From Clytia hemisphaerica (Eukaryota; Cnidaria; Hydrozoa; Leptothecata; Clytiidae), in NCBI GenBank assembly GCA_902728285.1, contig CACVBU010000732.1, positions 250,720 to 314,719 on the forward strand: 64,000 nucleotides of DNA, read 5' to 3'. This document shows, piece after piece, positions 33,899 to 44,556 of the stretch (positions are counted from its first letter, which is position 1; each line of letters begins with the position of its first letter). The notes beneath the pieces are model-generated. The model worked only from the letters and a program-made list of their open reading frames with translations, was not told the DNA's origin and did not search any database. The translations under genes were made by a program, and so were the position numbers.

Positions 33899-34497
33899 TA
33901 CTGGGTCTGTGAGAAAGGGTTTTATATAATTTTATATAATTTCATTTTTTCATAAGGCTTTTATATAATATCTGGTAACTGTACATTTATTAAAACAGCT
34001 CTAGTCTATATCTACCCCTTCCACAATCTCTACATCAGCCCATCTACGATATTTTACAATGTAATATTTTCAGTTTACTTTATATTTCAGTGGGAGCTTT
34101 TGAAAGAACCTTATCAATCTAAATGTGATGAGAAGTCTTTTTCATCTGGTAAACAAGATCGTTCCCTATTCACAATCGATGTGCTCGGTTGATGGTGCCA
34201 TGAAAAAGATGATGGATAAATGTGGTTGTGTGGCTGAAGAGTTTGTACACCATTTAGGTAAGCACTAGACGATGCTATCGTTCGTTAGACGGTCAGTAAG
34301 TGCGAGAAAATATATATGAGTCAGGGCGTCAGGGCGGTTAACGGGCTAAACACTGTAAACACCTCCGCCACTGCTTACCGTCCCGGGCAGTGGTCCAATT
34401 TTCAAATTGATCCCTCCTCCTAAACTATTCCCTTTTTAGTGATCTTGTGTAGACGATAGGATAGTCTAGGTAAACGCCGCTCACCGCACACCTAACT

Positions 34498-34693
34498 ACT
34501 TTATCGGCCTTTTTAACGGCGGCCCTTATTGATGCCCTTTTTCGTCCCTGACGTAATAAAGGATGGCGTAAGGGATCAGAATTAAATTAGGACCAAGCTA
34601 AAAATTGAAAAAAATGAGCTTTAGCGTAATAAGGGCCGACGAAAAAGGGGCCAGCTCTAAATTAGAACCGGCTTAACAAAGGGTGAAAAGGTA
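34498..34693. mobile_element. TTATCGGCC-type MITE, copy 2
   Basis: It starts ACTTTATCGGCC and ends GGGTGAAAAGGTA. The interior GGCCCTTATTGATG and GTAATAAGGGCCGACG match the copy at 28237-28660. It lies in the pseudogene intron 34258-34872. Confidence 0.6.
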
Positions 34694-35790
34694 CTTGACT
34701 CGATCAGACTTTAGATACTGTAATAATAGAAATTGTGATCTGTTTTAAAACCGACTATTGGCAACAATGCGGAAAAAACGAGATACTCACTGTAACAAGC
34801 CCGTCAAAAAGAGTGTATACTGACAGTTTTTATCTTGATTACGTAACTTGACGTTAAATCTCATTTTTATAGATGACAAAGAAAAGGTTTGCGGCATTGA
34901 TAAAGTCGAATGTATCGATAAAATGATAGGTATGCTTTATCAATTTTTCGACTATTAAAGTACTAAGAGCCTCCGTAATTCTTAAGTTTGGCCAAGTTCC
35001 GCTCAGATTACGATATACCATTAAGTATTTCGGGTTCACGGAGGATTATTAAAATGCATTTCCCCTTAACACGTAGGCTCATCTTAATGAGGGTGATAAC
35101 AGAAAATGCGAAGGTCATTATCATTTCTTCGAACTTTGCAGAGAGAGTTTACCAATGTTACATATTAGCTCCTCTTATCAAAATTTAAATATGTGAGAAG
35201 AATCAAAGCTAAGTAAAGGGATCGATAGAAAAAGGGTGCAACGCCCCTATTTTTTCTGGTGGGTGGTAGAAGAGGGCGCAAACAACTGCAATCATAGATT
35301 TATGAAGGCAGAAGGGCTAGATACCGTGTTTTGGCTGAAAAGTGCGCCGAGTAGGTAGGAAATCCTACCTAGGTCATGTGACATTACAATAAAATTTCAG
35401 TGCTTGACCAATAAGAAGTTTCGCAAGTTTTCGAAAACAGTAGTAGCAATATTTTTTGCGATATTCACTTTTTTTTGCTTGGAAGATCTTATAAAGCACG
35501 ACTTTACAGAAATCTTTGACTGCAATCTAACAATTATTTTATGTATCAACTACAGTTGAAATTGATGACATTATTCATGAGTACCGAAAAGATTGCCCAC
35601 GACAATGTTTAACAACCAAATATCTCATATCTGTTGGTGAGACTACCATGGGCAATACAAAGTTCTTTAAAATGATGAAGGAAAAGCACAATAAAACGTT
35701 GACAGATGCGCATACTTTTGTCAAGTAGGTATATTTATTGCATGTACGTCCATATTTATTGCAGGTCTGGTGGGGCCCCTCCCCTAACCT

Positions 35791-36158
35791 GCACGGTTTT
35801 TTTTATTAGAACACCTAAAATTTGGCTGAGCCTGGATGTGCTTTTTTTTTTGGCAGTTTTCAGCCTAAAATGTTATTAAATGCGTTCTTAATTTTTCAGA
35901 CTACTCTGAATCGACAATATCATGCAAAATAAAAAACACTTAAAATTGGTAAAATTTGGACAATAGTTGACTCTCGATTTTAGAAAATCCATCCCTAAGT
36001 TCGGTTAAGACTGCTTGAAAAGAGGAAAAAATTGTAGTTTCTTGTCATTTGTTTTCCAAACTGAGGCTGGGCTTGTTCTTACGATGTTCTTAATTTTTCG
36101 ACAAATTTCAGCCTCAATATTCTTATAAACTGGGTTCTAATAAAAAATAAAACGTGTA
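35791..36158. mobile_element. MITE family B, copy 1
   Basis: It starts GCACGG, a T-run and ATTAGAACACC, then AAATTTGGCTGAGCCTGGATG. It ends GGGTTCTAATAAAAAATAAA, then ACGTGTA. It is nearly identical inside to 43239-43604. It lies 66 bp after the last recognisable pseudogene exon. Confidence 0.75.
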
Positions 36159-36167
36159 CTTAGGAAA

Positions 36168-37971
36168 TTAGCCTCCGTCTCAGAACGCGGTCAGAAAATT
36201 TTGCGGATAATTTCACAGCGAAAATGCATCCAGTGAAATGTGAGTAATGTATCATGATTCAAGTCGACTGACATAATTATACACATAATACATGTTAAAA
36301 GTTCTGCGTACGGATTCTTAAGCTCGGCTATAATAAAACTATTACATGTTAGTAGCAGACTCGACTGACCAATGTTATGTAGCAGGTTGAAACATGAGTT
36401 TTTCCTGGAAAGATGCAGTTTGTTTTCAAGTTAAATCTTCAAAATAAAACAAACTGTGTGGGTTTTCTTTACTTCCAAACAACCTACCAATAGTTTTGGA
36501 ACACTCCATAATAAAGGAAGATGGCTCTTCTTGTGGATTGGCTTTCTGATACCCCATATAAACACGATGTGACATGAAAGTGAAGAGACATGATTTGTTG
36601 GTTTTTGTTTGATTTGTTTACTCATATATCTCATGGAAAATGGGATAGCAAATGACTTTTCATGTATTGCTTGGCTCTACATATGATACCTCTAACTTTG
36701 AACACCTCCAGAATGTTGAAAGAAGCATTTTACGAGATAAGTTTCAATTATAATTTTCATGGAAATTTTTAATCGATAGATTTGGCTTGGCGTCAGTTTT
36801 GTTTGGTTGATGTTTGGTATCGTGATCATTAAAAGCAATGAATTGCCACACAGTCACTCTACACATGATGCCTCCAGCCATGATTGGTATCAGAATGTTG
36901 GAAAAAAAACATTTTACGAGAAATTGTTGATAGAAATTATATTGACTTATTTTTACAATTTTGGCGGTGTGGGTTTAGTTGGTTGATAATGTTTACACTG
37001 TGGGATGGTTTTCAAAAAACTGTTATATTGATTGTTGTTTGTTGGAATTGATTACCAAAAAAAAAAGAGAACCTTTTTTTGATAAATACTTTATTTTTTT
37101 CATGAATCAAAAAAACCGTGTGGATAGTATGTCTTGTAGTAACCAATGCAGTGTCTGTTTTCAAATTTTGAAAGCTCTATACCTACTGAATTGAAGCTCT
37201 GACTAGCTCTGTTTTTAAAACTTTGAGCCATGTTTTTTTCTTTGTTGCTATTAAAGATAGATTTTTAAATTGTCGTAATGTAAATTTATGGTAAAGTTTT
37301 AGTTTTTGAGTTTAGTTCATCAGTAGTACATACAGTAGTATTTTTTCAGTAATCCTTTCTTGTAAATATAGTAACATTTAACCAGACTCATTGCCCTCAT
37401 TATATTCGAATTTGTATTTTTTTAGGACTGATAAGTACATATTTTTAAACACCAAAACAAAGCAAACAACATGCCAGTTCTTTCGTACATGTATACTTTA
37501 TTGTGTGCTTTGAGTTCTATTTTAATCAACCCTCTCAACTGCTGATCTTTCAACTATCATTTAGGAGTATAAAATGGGCTTCCATAGTACCATTTTCTCT
37601 AAGTATTTTGTGCAAATTTTCAACAAAGTAGACTTCTTGACTGTCCTTGTCCCTTAGGTTAAAGTTGTTCTGATGGAGGACATTGCTATTTTTGGTAGCC
37701 TTCACATATCAATAAGGAGCTTTGGTGTAAATGTTTTTTTCTGATGAAATCATACTAATCTGAAACTATTAGGCCTTTATGAACTTTCTAGAACAATAAT
37801 CTTGCTCCAATCTTGAGAAACTCTGGAAAAATAGGTTAGCATTCCCTGCCATAATTTCACAGATTTCCCCTGCTTTCTGCTTGAAAACGCTGTCGTATAG
37901 CCGAAAACGAAAGTGAAACTGTGAAAACGTCCGCAAATTCGGGCCCAGTCCTCTTCCGAGACGGAGGCTAA
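36168..37971. mobile_element. Inverted-repeat element, about 1.8 kb
   Basis: The left end TTAGCCTCCGTCTCAGAACG, then TTTGCGGA and TTTCACAG, matches the complement of 37900-37971 (TTAGCCTCCGTCTCGGAAG, TTTGCGGACG, TTTTCACAG). Internally a diverged 182-bp direct repeat shares CTCTACA[TC]ATGAT[AG]CCTC (36675 and 36857). There is no transposase frame. It occupies the place where the missing last exons of the pseudogene would be expected. Confidence 0.5.
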
Positions 37972-38707
37972 TTGGTCAAAATAAAATTACCCCGGTGTCA
38001 AAAACACCTGAAATATCGTTAAAGTTGAATTACTATGCTTGATTCTTAATTCAAACATCTGGGAAAACTCAATTATATTTCCTAGTAAAAGTATATATTT
38101 TTGAAATCGGCAAGCTTTGATGTAAAAATACCGTTTACAACCTATCTATAAAAAGTTGAATTTTTTCTTCTTCATTTTTCTCCATGTTCTTTTCAAATTT
38201 CACAGAAAAAACTAACAGTTGATTAATAAGCTCCTTCGCCTACCTTCCCAATGATACCAAACTTTTTAAGATTGAAGCATTGGTTGAGAAATAACAAGCA
38301 AAGCAAAGTTTAGTGTACACTTATCGTGAATAGACTTTAATCCCTACAGTATATGGTATGGCCCTCAAAACGGAGACGGCCCCCAAAACGGCTATGCCCC
38401 CTCCCCAATGATTTTTTCAAAAATGGTTATTTTGCAAAATGCAAAGTTTTTCTTTATTAATTTGTCATAATTGTCACAATTGAGTGCATTTTCAAGCAAT
38501 CTAGAGCTCTTATTTTCTTATCTGCGAACCGAAAATAAATTCATTTATTTACTAATTCTCCGAAATTATAGGCCTGAGACACAAAACAAAAAAGAACAAC
38601 TAGAAATCTCGATTTCGAGACAGATTGATATCTTTCATGTAGTAGGAGCCGTACCAAAGCCTAGAGTCGAAAAACATAAAATATACATCCTAATGAAAAT
38701 AAAAATC

Positions 38708-38822
38708 CTAATATTAATTACCCTAGTTTTAGTCCTAATTCTAGTCCTACACCTAATCCTATTACTAACCCTAATCCTAATCCTATTCCTAATCCTAACC
38801 CTAATCCTAATCCTAACCATAA
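38708..38822. repeat. Degenerate telomere-like hexamer tract
   Basis: About 115 bp consist of CCTAAT, CCTAAC, CCTATT and TAACCC words in head-to-tail order, for example CTAACCCTAATCCTAATCC. The complement reads TTAGGA and TTAGGG, variants of the animal telomere unit. The long Leu/Ile and Arg/Ile frames across it are artefacts. Confidence 0.75.
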
Positions 38823-39542
38823 AATACTTTTCGTACCTATTTTCTCCGTTTTGATCCCCTCGGATGAAAACTGCACTAGCCCCGTTCGCCAATTTGGGTG
38901 CTCCAACTGTCTCTGAAAATGGAACTGCTAGAGAGAAACCGTGGGGGATCGAAAAGAAGAGCTGAAAACTTTGTAAACTTATATACATGAAACACGAAAA
39001 CTTAAAACGCGAATAAACATAAAACACTCCGGAAAAACCATCTATACTTAAAAAACCCCTTGTTGAAACTTGACCTTGAACATAGATATTGTACATACCG
39101 AAAAACACAACACCCGCATGTAAAACTGCTGTTTTGAAGCTGTCGTATCAAATCTTTCTTTTTGAAAGGGTACTTAAAGTTCAGATAGAAAATCTTTGAA
39201 TCTGTCAAATTCTATGTTAATACATAAAACATCAAAATATATTAAACTCTAGACACAATACTTGAACATGCAAAAACACTAACACGTTAAAGGCTAAAGA
39301 TTTTTGGACTATTGTTGCTAGTAAAGTTGCAAGTGACTGAAGAAGCTTTGAACGACGTGTGAAGAGGAATACAAAAATCTACCATCTTAAGCCACGCTTC
39401 AAAATTGATAAAATGCGGAACGCTAAAACGCCTATGAAATTCCTTGCAGCTGCAGGTTATGCAGTGATTAAAAAACTATAAGGGGTTGGTGTTTATTATT
39501 TTAACCCTAGCTGTTCTTTTAAACCAAGGTGAAATAAAGAAA

Positions 39543-39572
39543 CAATGCAATGCAATGCAATGCAATACAATG
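39543..39572. repeat. (CAATG)n microsatellite
   Basis: There are five to six tandem CAATG units just downstream of the minus-strand SGNH gene. Confidence 0.85.
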
Positions 39573-39609
39573 TACAGTAATGCGCAAAATTTAAAGATAT
39601 TTTATTTAT

Positions 39610-41031
39610 CTACACTTTATTCCTTGTTGAGGTCAAATCGTCCTCCTCCAAAACGATGGCATTGATTAAACATTTACCAGTTGGGTCATACACTTCAATA
39701 TTACAGGTACCGAGAACATTAGAAGCTATCCTTTGCACACTGGTGGCTGGGTGAAGAAGTTGTGAACAATCAAGAGATGATGCAAAATCACCGTAGATCG
39801 ATCGAACAATAACGTCAATATAAAAGCTATTAGGTGAACTTTGGTGAGAAATGACCAGGTAAACATTACTAACTTTGTAAACAATATTTAAAGGAAGTTG
39901 AAAGATTATTTCTGATTGCGCTTCTTTTGCGACATAACCACCACGAATGTCCGTCCTCTCTGCAATGGACTGATCCCATTTACATTTAGAGCGTCGCCGG
40001 TATCCACGAGACCATAACAAAGGGATATCGTATATCGTTTTTCTTAATGCATTTGCGAACGGCAGCAATCCAGTAAAGCATTGAGCGTTATTCTCGGACT
40101 GGGAAGATGGAAAATGTTTATACTGTCTTGTTCTATTTGGGCTTTTAAGGAAAGTTATGAAAATATTTCGGATATAATTGATTAATGTAAAACCAATCTG
40201 CGCATGAGCTTTATGGGAAGGGTGAATATGTACGAAGTAGTCTTTTTTCAATAAAATCCGATTGTATTGTTGTACATTTCTGCAGATGATTTCTTGCATA
40301 CTAGCGACACTGATCTGATACTGTCGACTTTTTTGTCGCACAACTTTATCTTTCGCATTGAAGAATTCGCTTGTCACTAAGCAAGTCAATTGCTCTCCTT
40401 GGAAAATGGTGTTGGGAGAAAATTTCACCAGTATAAATGCTGGAGTAGATGTGCTGTATTGGAGAATACTTTTGAAGAAGTTATCCAGTATGCGACTGTA
40501 GTCATCGAAGTAAAAGTCATTCATGAAGAATTCCCAAAAAACAATGTCGAAAGCTTTTTTGTTATCGAGGTATATTTTCCAGCAGTAACTCATGTATGCT
40601 GAACCCACTCCTCCTATAGCGATGACTTTTTTATGCAGAAAGCTGCCCGTGACCGGGAATATGTTCTCATTCCACCAAGAAGAGAAAGCCATATGATATG
40701 TTTGTGTTTTACTGCCAGCCCCCAAATCAGCACCAATAGTACTTGATCCTCCCAGTACCAACAATGTTACATTCTGTCCTTGTGAAGCTTTTTCAAATAT
40801 TTCTTGCAGACGCTCGTTCGTCAACTCACCGCAGTATTCTATTCCTAATTTCTCATATTTCGTGTCCACTTCTAAAAGTTTTGAGGTGCTAAAATTAAAC
40901 CTGAAGAAAGTGGTTTCCAAGATGTCTTTGGATTGTAATACTTCTGCAATGTCTCCATTTTGATGCAAGCTATTGACCAAAGAAATCAAACAAACATAAA
41001 AAATTTCAAATAATAATCGCGAAATTCTCAT
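39610..41031 (-). CDS. Secreted SGNH/GDSL hydrolase-like protein, intronless
   Basis: A single open frame of 473 codons starts at ATG 41031-41029; the frame runs three codons further to a GTG but the ATG is the likelier start, since it opens a signal peptide (MRISRLLFEIFYVCLISL). SGNH blocks are visible: block I LLVLGGSSTIGADLGAG with the candidate nucleophile Ser near residues 96-97, block II GGVGSAYMSY (Gly), block III FWEFFMNDF (Asn near 171), and block V HIHPSHKAH (His near 270). The usual Asp three residues before this His is Val. SGNH enzymes hydrolyse esters, often acetyl groups on glycans. The C-terminal 180 residues are not recognised. On the minus strand AATAAA overlaps the last codons and a second lies just past the stop. 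No introns suggests retroposition or another unusual origin. Confidence 0.75.
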   Translation of the reverse strand: MRISRLLFEIFYVCLISLVNSLHQNGDIAEVLQSKDILETTFFRFNFSTSKLLEVDTKYEKLGIEYCGELTNERLQEIFEKASQGQNVTLLVLGGSSTIGADLGAGSKTQTYHMAFSSWWNENIFPVTGSFLHKKVIAIGGVGSAYMSYCWKIYLDNKKAFDIVFWEFFMNDFYFDDYSRILDNFFKSILQYSTSTPAFILVKFSPNTIFQGEQLTCLVTSEFFNAKDKVVRQKSRQYQISVASMQEIICRNVQQYNRILLKKDYFVHIHPSHKAHAQIGFTLINYIRNIFITFLKSPNRTRQYKHFPSSQSENNAQCFTGLLPFANALRKTIYDIPLLWSRGYRRRSKCKWDQSIAERTDIRGGYVAKEAQSEIIFQLPLNIVYKVSNVYLVISHQSSPNSFYIDVIVRSIYGDFASSLDCSQLLHPATSVQRIASNVLGTCNIEVYDPTGKCLINAIVLEEDDLTSTRNKV

Positions 41032-41296
41032 TGTGCTCACTTTGTCGGTTTTTTCGCAATAACCTACGAGATATTTTGTTCAAAATGTTAGACGCATTGT
41101 TTTGCTCATATTGAGCATCCTTCATTTGTTGTTTAACCCGGTGTTGTTTCACTACTGATTTTAATTCGATTTTATCTGATATTCTGATGACAAATTGGCT
41201 AAGCTAAGTGTTAAGTCTCATATTAAAACTCCACAGTTAAAACTCGACTTTCTAACCCTAAATTAAGGCAATTAAAAAACCCCTAAGATCATATAA

Positions 41297-41553
41297 TACA
41301 CGTTTTTTTTTTATAAGAACGTCAAAAATTTTCGGACCCTTCGGATGTTCTTAGTTTTTTGGATTTGAAGCCTAAAAATGTTCTTAAAATGCTCTTATTT
41401 TCAGCATTTTTTGAGCATTTTGATGTAATTTCTTAAGAAAATGCATGTTTTTAAGTCTCCAAAGCCTTAGAATGTTCTTAGAATGTTCTTAAATTGTTGG
41501 GCCTCGAAGCCTTATGTTCTTATAAAGTTTGTTCTTATAAAAAAAAACGTGTA
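41297..41553. mobile_element. MITE family A, full copy with TA edges
   Basis: TACACG, a T-run and ATAAGAACGTC begin the element; GTTCTTATAAAAAAAAACG, then TGTA, end it. It is nearly identical inside to 17267-17523. It lies about 270 bp upstream of the SGNH start codon. Confidence 0.8.
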
Positions 41554-42351
41554 TTGAATTTTTCATATTTGCGTTGTATTAAAAGTGTTTTTCTCACTTA
41601 ACGTCGTGAAAATTGTAAAGAAAGTTAATTCTTTTTAATCACAATGACTGTTGCAAAAACAATTATTCTGTTGGTATATAATTTCTTACACGTAACAACC
41701 AACAACCTTCTACTCAGAATCATGTTCGAACTCGATACCTTTTTTCCGGACACGCTGTACAACGAATTCACATTGATGTACACACTTCATGGCTGTCTGC
41801 TCACTGAAAAAGTATTCTTTTACCATTTAAACAAGATCATTAATAGTTTTGTCTTGAAGTTTGCTTGATATACGATCACGCGATCGTGCAAAGTTAGATC
41901 ATACTAATAGTGGGGTTGTCTAGCATAATTTAAGGGAAAAAAATAAGATCCAGCTGAAACTTTCTCCAGACCTTCTCTATAGGATGGTTATGCCTCAGGA
42001 AAAATTCCCCTAAAATCCCACTGGTGGAACATCCTTTTTTTGGGACATTTCTTTTTTCCCCAGGCAAAACCCTAAGGGCAAATTATTTTGAAAATTTCAA
42101 ACTCATTTTCAGACATTATCAAGTATACCATTCGAAAGCTCTCGAAAAACTATATAGAAGACTTTTAAACGGGTATAGCCGATTTCATTACCTAAGTCAA
42201 GATAATTCACGCAGAAGATGTTATATATGGTCAATTTTAGACCAAAATAACCAAAATGTGGCGAAAAGGTCACAATATAAGGTCCAAGGCCTTTTTAGGG
42301 GAACTCCTATCCTGAGACTCAACTTAGGATCTCGTAGGCACCGGTAGGTTT

Positions 42352-42525
42352 TTTTTAATTAAGGTCTGTACATTACACACTGTAATTATTTGTGAATGAC
42401 AAAGTTCTGTCGTGTCTCAGTGGCGCAAGCGGATAGGCATTGGGTTTGTATATTAAAGGTTGCTTGCATTTGATGGGTAGAGCAGGAGTAGGAGATCCAT
42501 TTCACCGGTAAAGGCAAATTTCAGA
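42352..42525 (+). mobile_element. tRNA-derived SINE head, copy 2
   Basis: The A box reads AGTGGCGCAAGCGG. The upstream text GGTCTGTACATTACACAC, TTATTTGTGAATGAC and downstream ATTTCACCGGTA match the copy at 9760-9930. The B box is worn (TGATGGGTAGAGCAGG). No LINE sequence follows here. Confidence 0.6.
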
Positions 42526-42583
42526 AAATTAATTTAACTTTCTCTTAAAGTTACTTGTTCCAAAGTTACAGCCGCTATGATAA

Positions 42584-42988
42584 TACACCGTTTAGGAGTG
42601 TCGACTGCGCACGCGTCAATCCAATTTTCCATTGTTTTGATTTTAGCGACCACGGAAAATTCACTCTCCTCCGTAAAAAACGGTAGGTAAACATCTGGTT
42701 CTCATAAGGAAACATAGCAGAAAAACGGTAGGTAAAGAACTCCTTTTAATCATAACTTCTTTTCCTCTTGATGAATTTTTGTGAAATTTTCAGGAGAGAC
42801 TTATAAAATTATCATTGATATCATGTTCAAATATCTAAATCATTATCTTTAAAGGAGAGAAAAAAATTCACAATGTTTGCAAATTCACAACCTTTCACAG
42901 TACTACTAAAGTGCACATTTTTACCTACCATTTTTACCGGCCTCTGCAATGGAGTACCGTGAAGATAGCGAGACTCCTAAACGGTGTA
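42584..42988. mobile_element. TACACCGTTTAGGAGT-type MITE
   Basis: The left TACACCGTTTAGGAGTGTCG matches the complement of the right GCGAGACTCCTAAACGGTGT. TA occurs at both edges. The word ACGGTAGGTAAA occurs twice inside and once inverted. Confidence 0.65.
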
Positions 42989-43238
42989 TTGTACATTTGA
43001 AATCAAGAGGCTTCAAAGTACTTCAGCATCAGCAATGGAGTTTCTAGCACTACAGCAGTCAAGGTTTTTTTTTTCCTTTTTCATCTTCACTTTCTCATGT
43101 TTAGAATAATTCATCTCAAAATTCATAGTGCTTTGAATTGTATTTTTAGCAGTATACAATTTGTTATATTTGAAACATTGGTTGGAAAATGGGAAGCCAA
43201 ACGACATTAGTCCGCACTTAAAGCGAATGGACTTTAGA

Positions 43239-43604
43239 TACACGTTTTTTTTTATTAGAACACCTAAAATTTGGCTGAGCCTGGATGTGCTTATTTTTTT
43301 TAGCAATTTTCAGCCTAAAATGTTCTTAAATGCGTTCTTAATTTTTCAGACTACTCTAAATCGACAATATGATACAAAATAAAGAGCACTTAAATTTGTC
43401 AAAATTTGGACAATATTTGACTCTCGAATTTTGAAGATCCACCCCTAAATTCGGTTAAAACTGCTTAAAAAGAGGAAAAAATTGTAGTTTCTTGTCATTT
43501 TTCCAAACTGAGGCTGGGCATGTTCTTAAGATGTTCTTAATTTTTCGACGAATTTCAGCCTATATGTTCTTATAAACTAGGTTCTAATAAAAAAAAAACG
43601 TGTA
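43239..43604. mobile_element. MITE family B, copy 2
   Basis: It starts TACACG, a T-run and ATTAGAACACC, and ends GGTTCTAATAAAAAAAAAAC, then GTGTA. The interior matches 35791-36158 closely (TGGCTGAGCCTGGATGTGC). Confidence 0.8.
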
Positions 43605-44556
43605 CAAGGTTTATAAGATTTCTTGAAGGATTTTAAATTTATTATATTTTAGGGGACCATACATATACTGTATTAGATGCTTTGTAGCCTCTCCGTTCCA
43701 TGTGAAACATAGAAATTTCAAACTCAAAATAATTGGTAGCTCTTTGAGACTGGCCAAGGTTTATCTGATTTCTTTTGTCTAAAATAATTTAAAATATTTT
43801 AGCTATAGTAATTTCATAATTTTCAAAATGGAACATTTTTAGCAAAAACAAAAATTTGGTTTGAAACAAAAATATCGATTCCTATATACAGCGTGTATAA
43901 TCATTTCTTTTGGGTATTTCATGTATATACAGTAGGTGGTCTTCCAATTATTCCATTTCATGGAACTGAGTTCTTTGGTAACCACATTTATTGTGTGTTT
44001 TCTGGTTGATTACAAGCATGTACTGATGAACGACGAAACTCAGCTTCAATCATTTACATCATTAAGTTCATTCGATCAGAGCTGGCCAATGAAATAAAAC
44101 CGTTCATTTATAAAGCAGCACTTGGTGAAATTAGGATCTAAAGGTGTTCACATAAAGAAAACTAGTTTTAGCTTTTGAGTTATTTCATTTCTTCTTTTTC
44201 GAAATGTTCAATAACAGATTACTTTTGAAGATGACAACATTAAGTTTTCAAACACTTGCTTGTTAAAGACTTTTCTCCTGTTATTACAAGGAATCGAAAG
44301 ACACCACTTGCAGTGAAGATTCGCTAAGACCTAACAGCATTGACTTTCATTAAGAAAAACAATTAAAAGTTAAAACTTGGCGATCAGCATCTGTCTAAAT
44401 CATCAATTTTAATGATCTCTATTTCAGTGAAAGTGTTCTTTCTATACCGAACGGATTTAGGTAACCCAATCACCATATGGTTTACCTCCTCTTATTTACG
44501 CAGCCACAAAAACTCATGAATCACCATGTAGCGGGAGCTCTCTCGTGATAACAAGT

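Larger units (their letters stand above)
32268..35724 (+). pseudogene. DEG/ENaC channel pseudogene, tandem copy of 21802-25738
   Basis: Exons corresponding to the intact copy lie at 32268-33103, 34091-34257, 34873-34929 and 35556-35724, with GT-AG sites kept and two exons the same length as in the intact gene (57 and 169 bp). The large exon still encodes TM1, FPTVTICN and CYQFNS. Defects: the homologous ATG at 32283 is followed by a one-base deletion (47 instead of 48 bases to the shared Leu codon), putting it out of frame; the next exon is 167 rather than 166 bp, giving TGA at 34190-34192; the Cys of the VDCT block is Gly and another Cys is Tyr; and the last two exons, with TM2 and the selectivity filter, are not found. 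A product could arise only from an unseen upstream start and would still be cut short. Sequencing error could explain one lesion but not all. Confidence 0.85.
35725..39609. other. Interval between the pseudogene and the SGNH gene
   Basis: It contains the two elements above and the telomere-like tract. I searched by eye for the missing DEG/ENaC exons (FGIDVTFSDI and GGSLGLAMGCS coding) and did not find them. The stretch 38.9-39.6 kb shows no supported gene; a short frame around 39.4 kb is not recognisable. Confidence 0.55.
41554..44556. other. Intergenic stretch between the SGNH and Kv genes
   Basis: There is no supported gene. It holds a SINE copy, a TACACCGTTT element and a family B MITE, listed separately. 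The rest, including 43.6-44.55 kb next to the Kv stop codon, is AT-rich and may include the Kv 3' UTR. Confidence 0.55.

Noticed and set aside
38471..39108. Frames with Leu/Ile or Arg/Ile repeats on both strands
   Set aside because: They are translations of the degenerate telomere-like hexamer tract.
41644..41868. 74-codon plus-strand frame near the SGNH gene
   Set aside because: It has an ATG but no recognisable domain and no neighbouring exon I could join; too weak to call.
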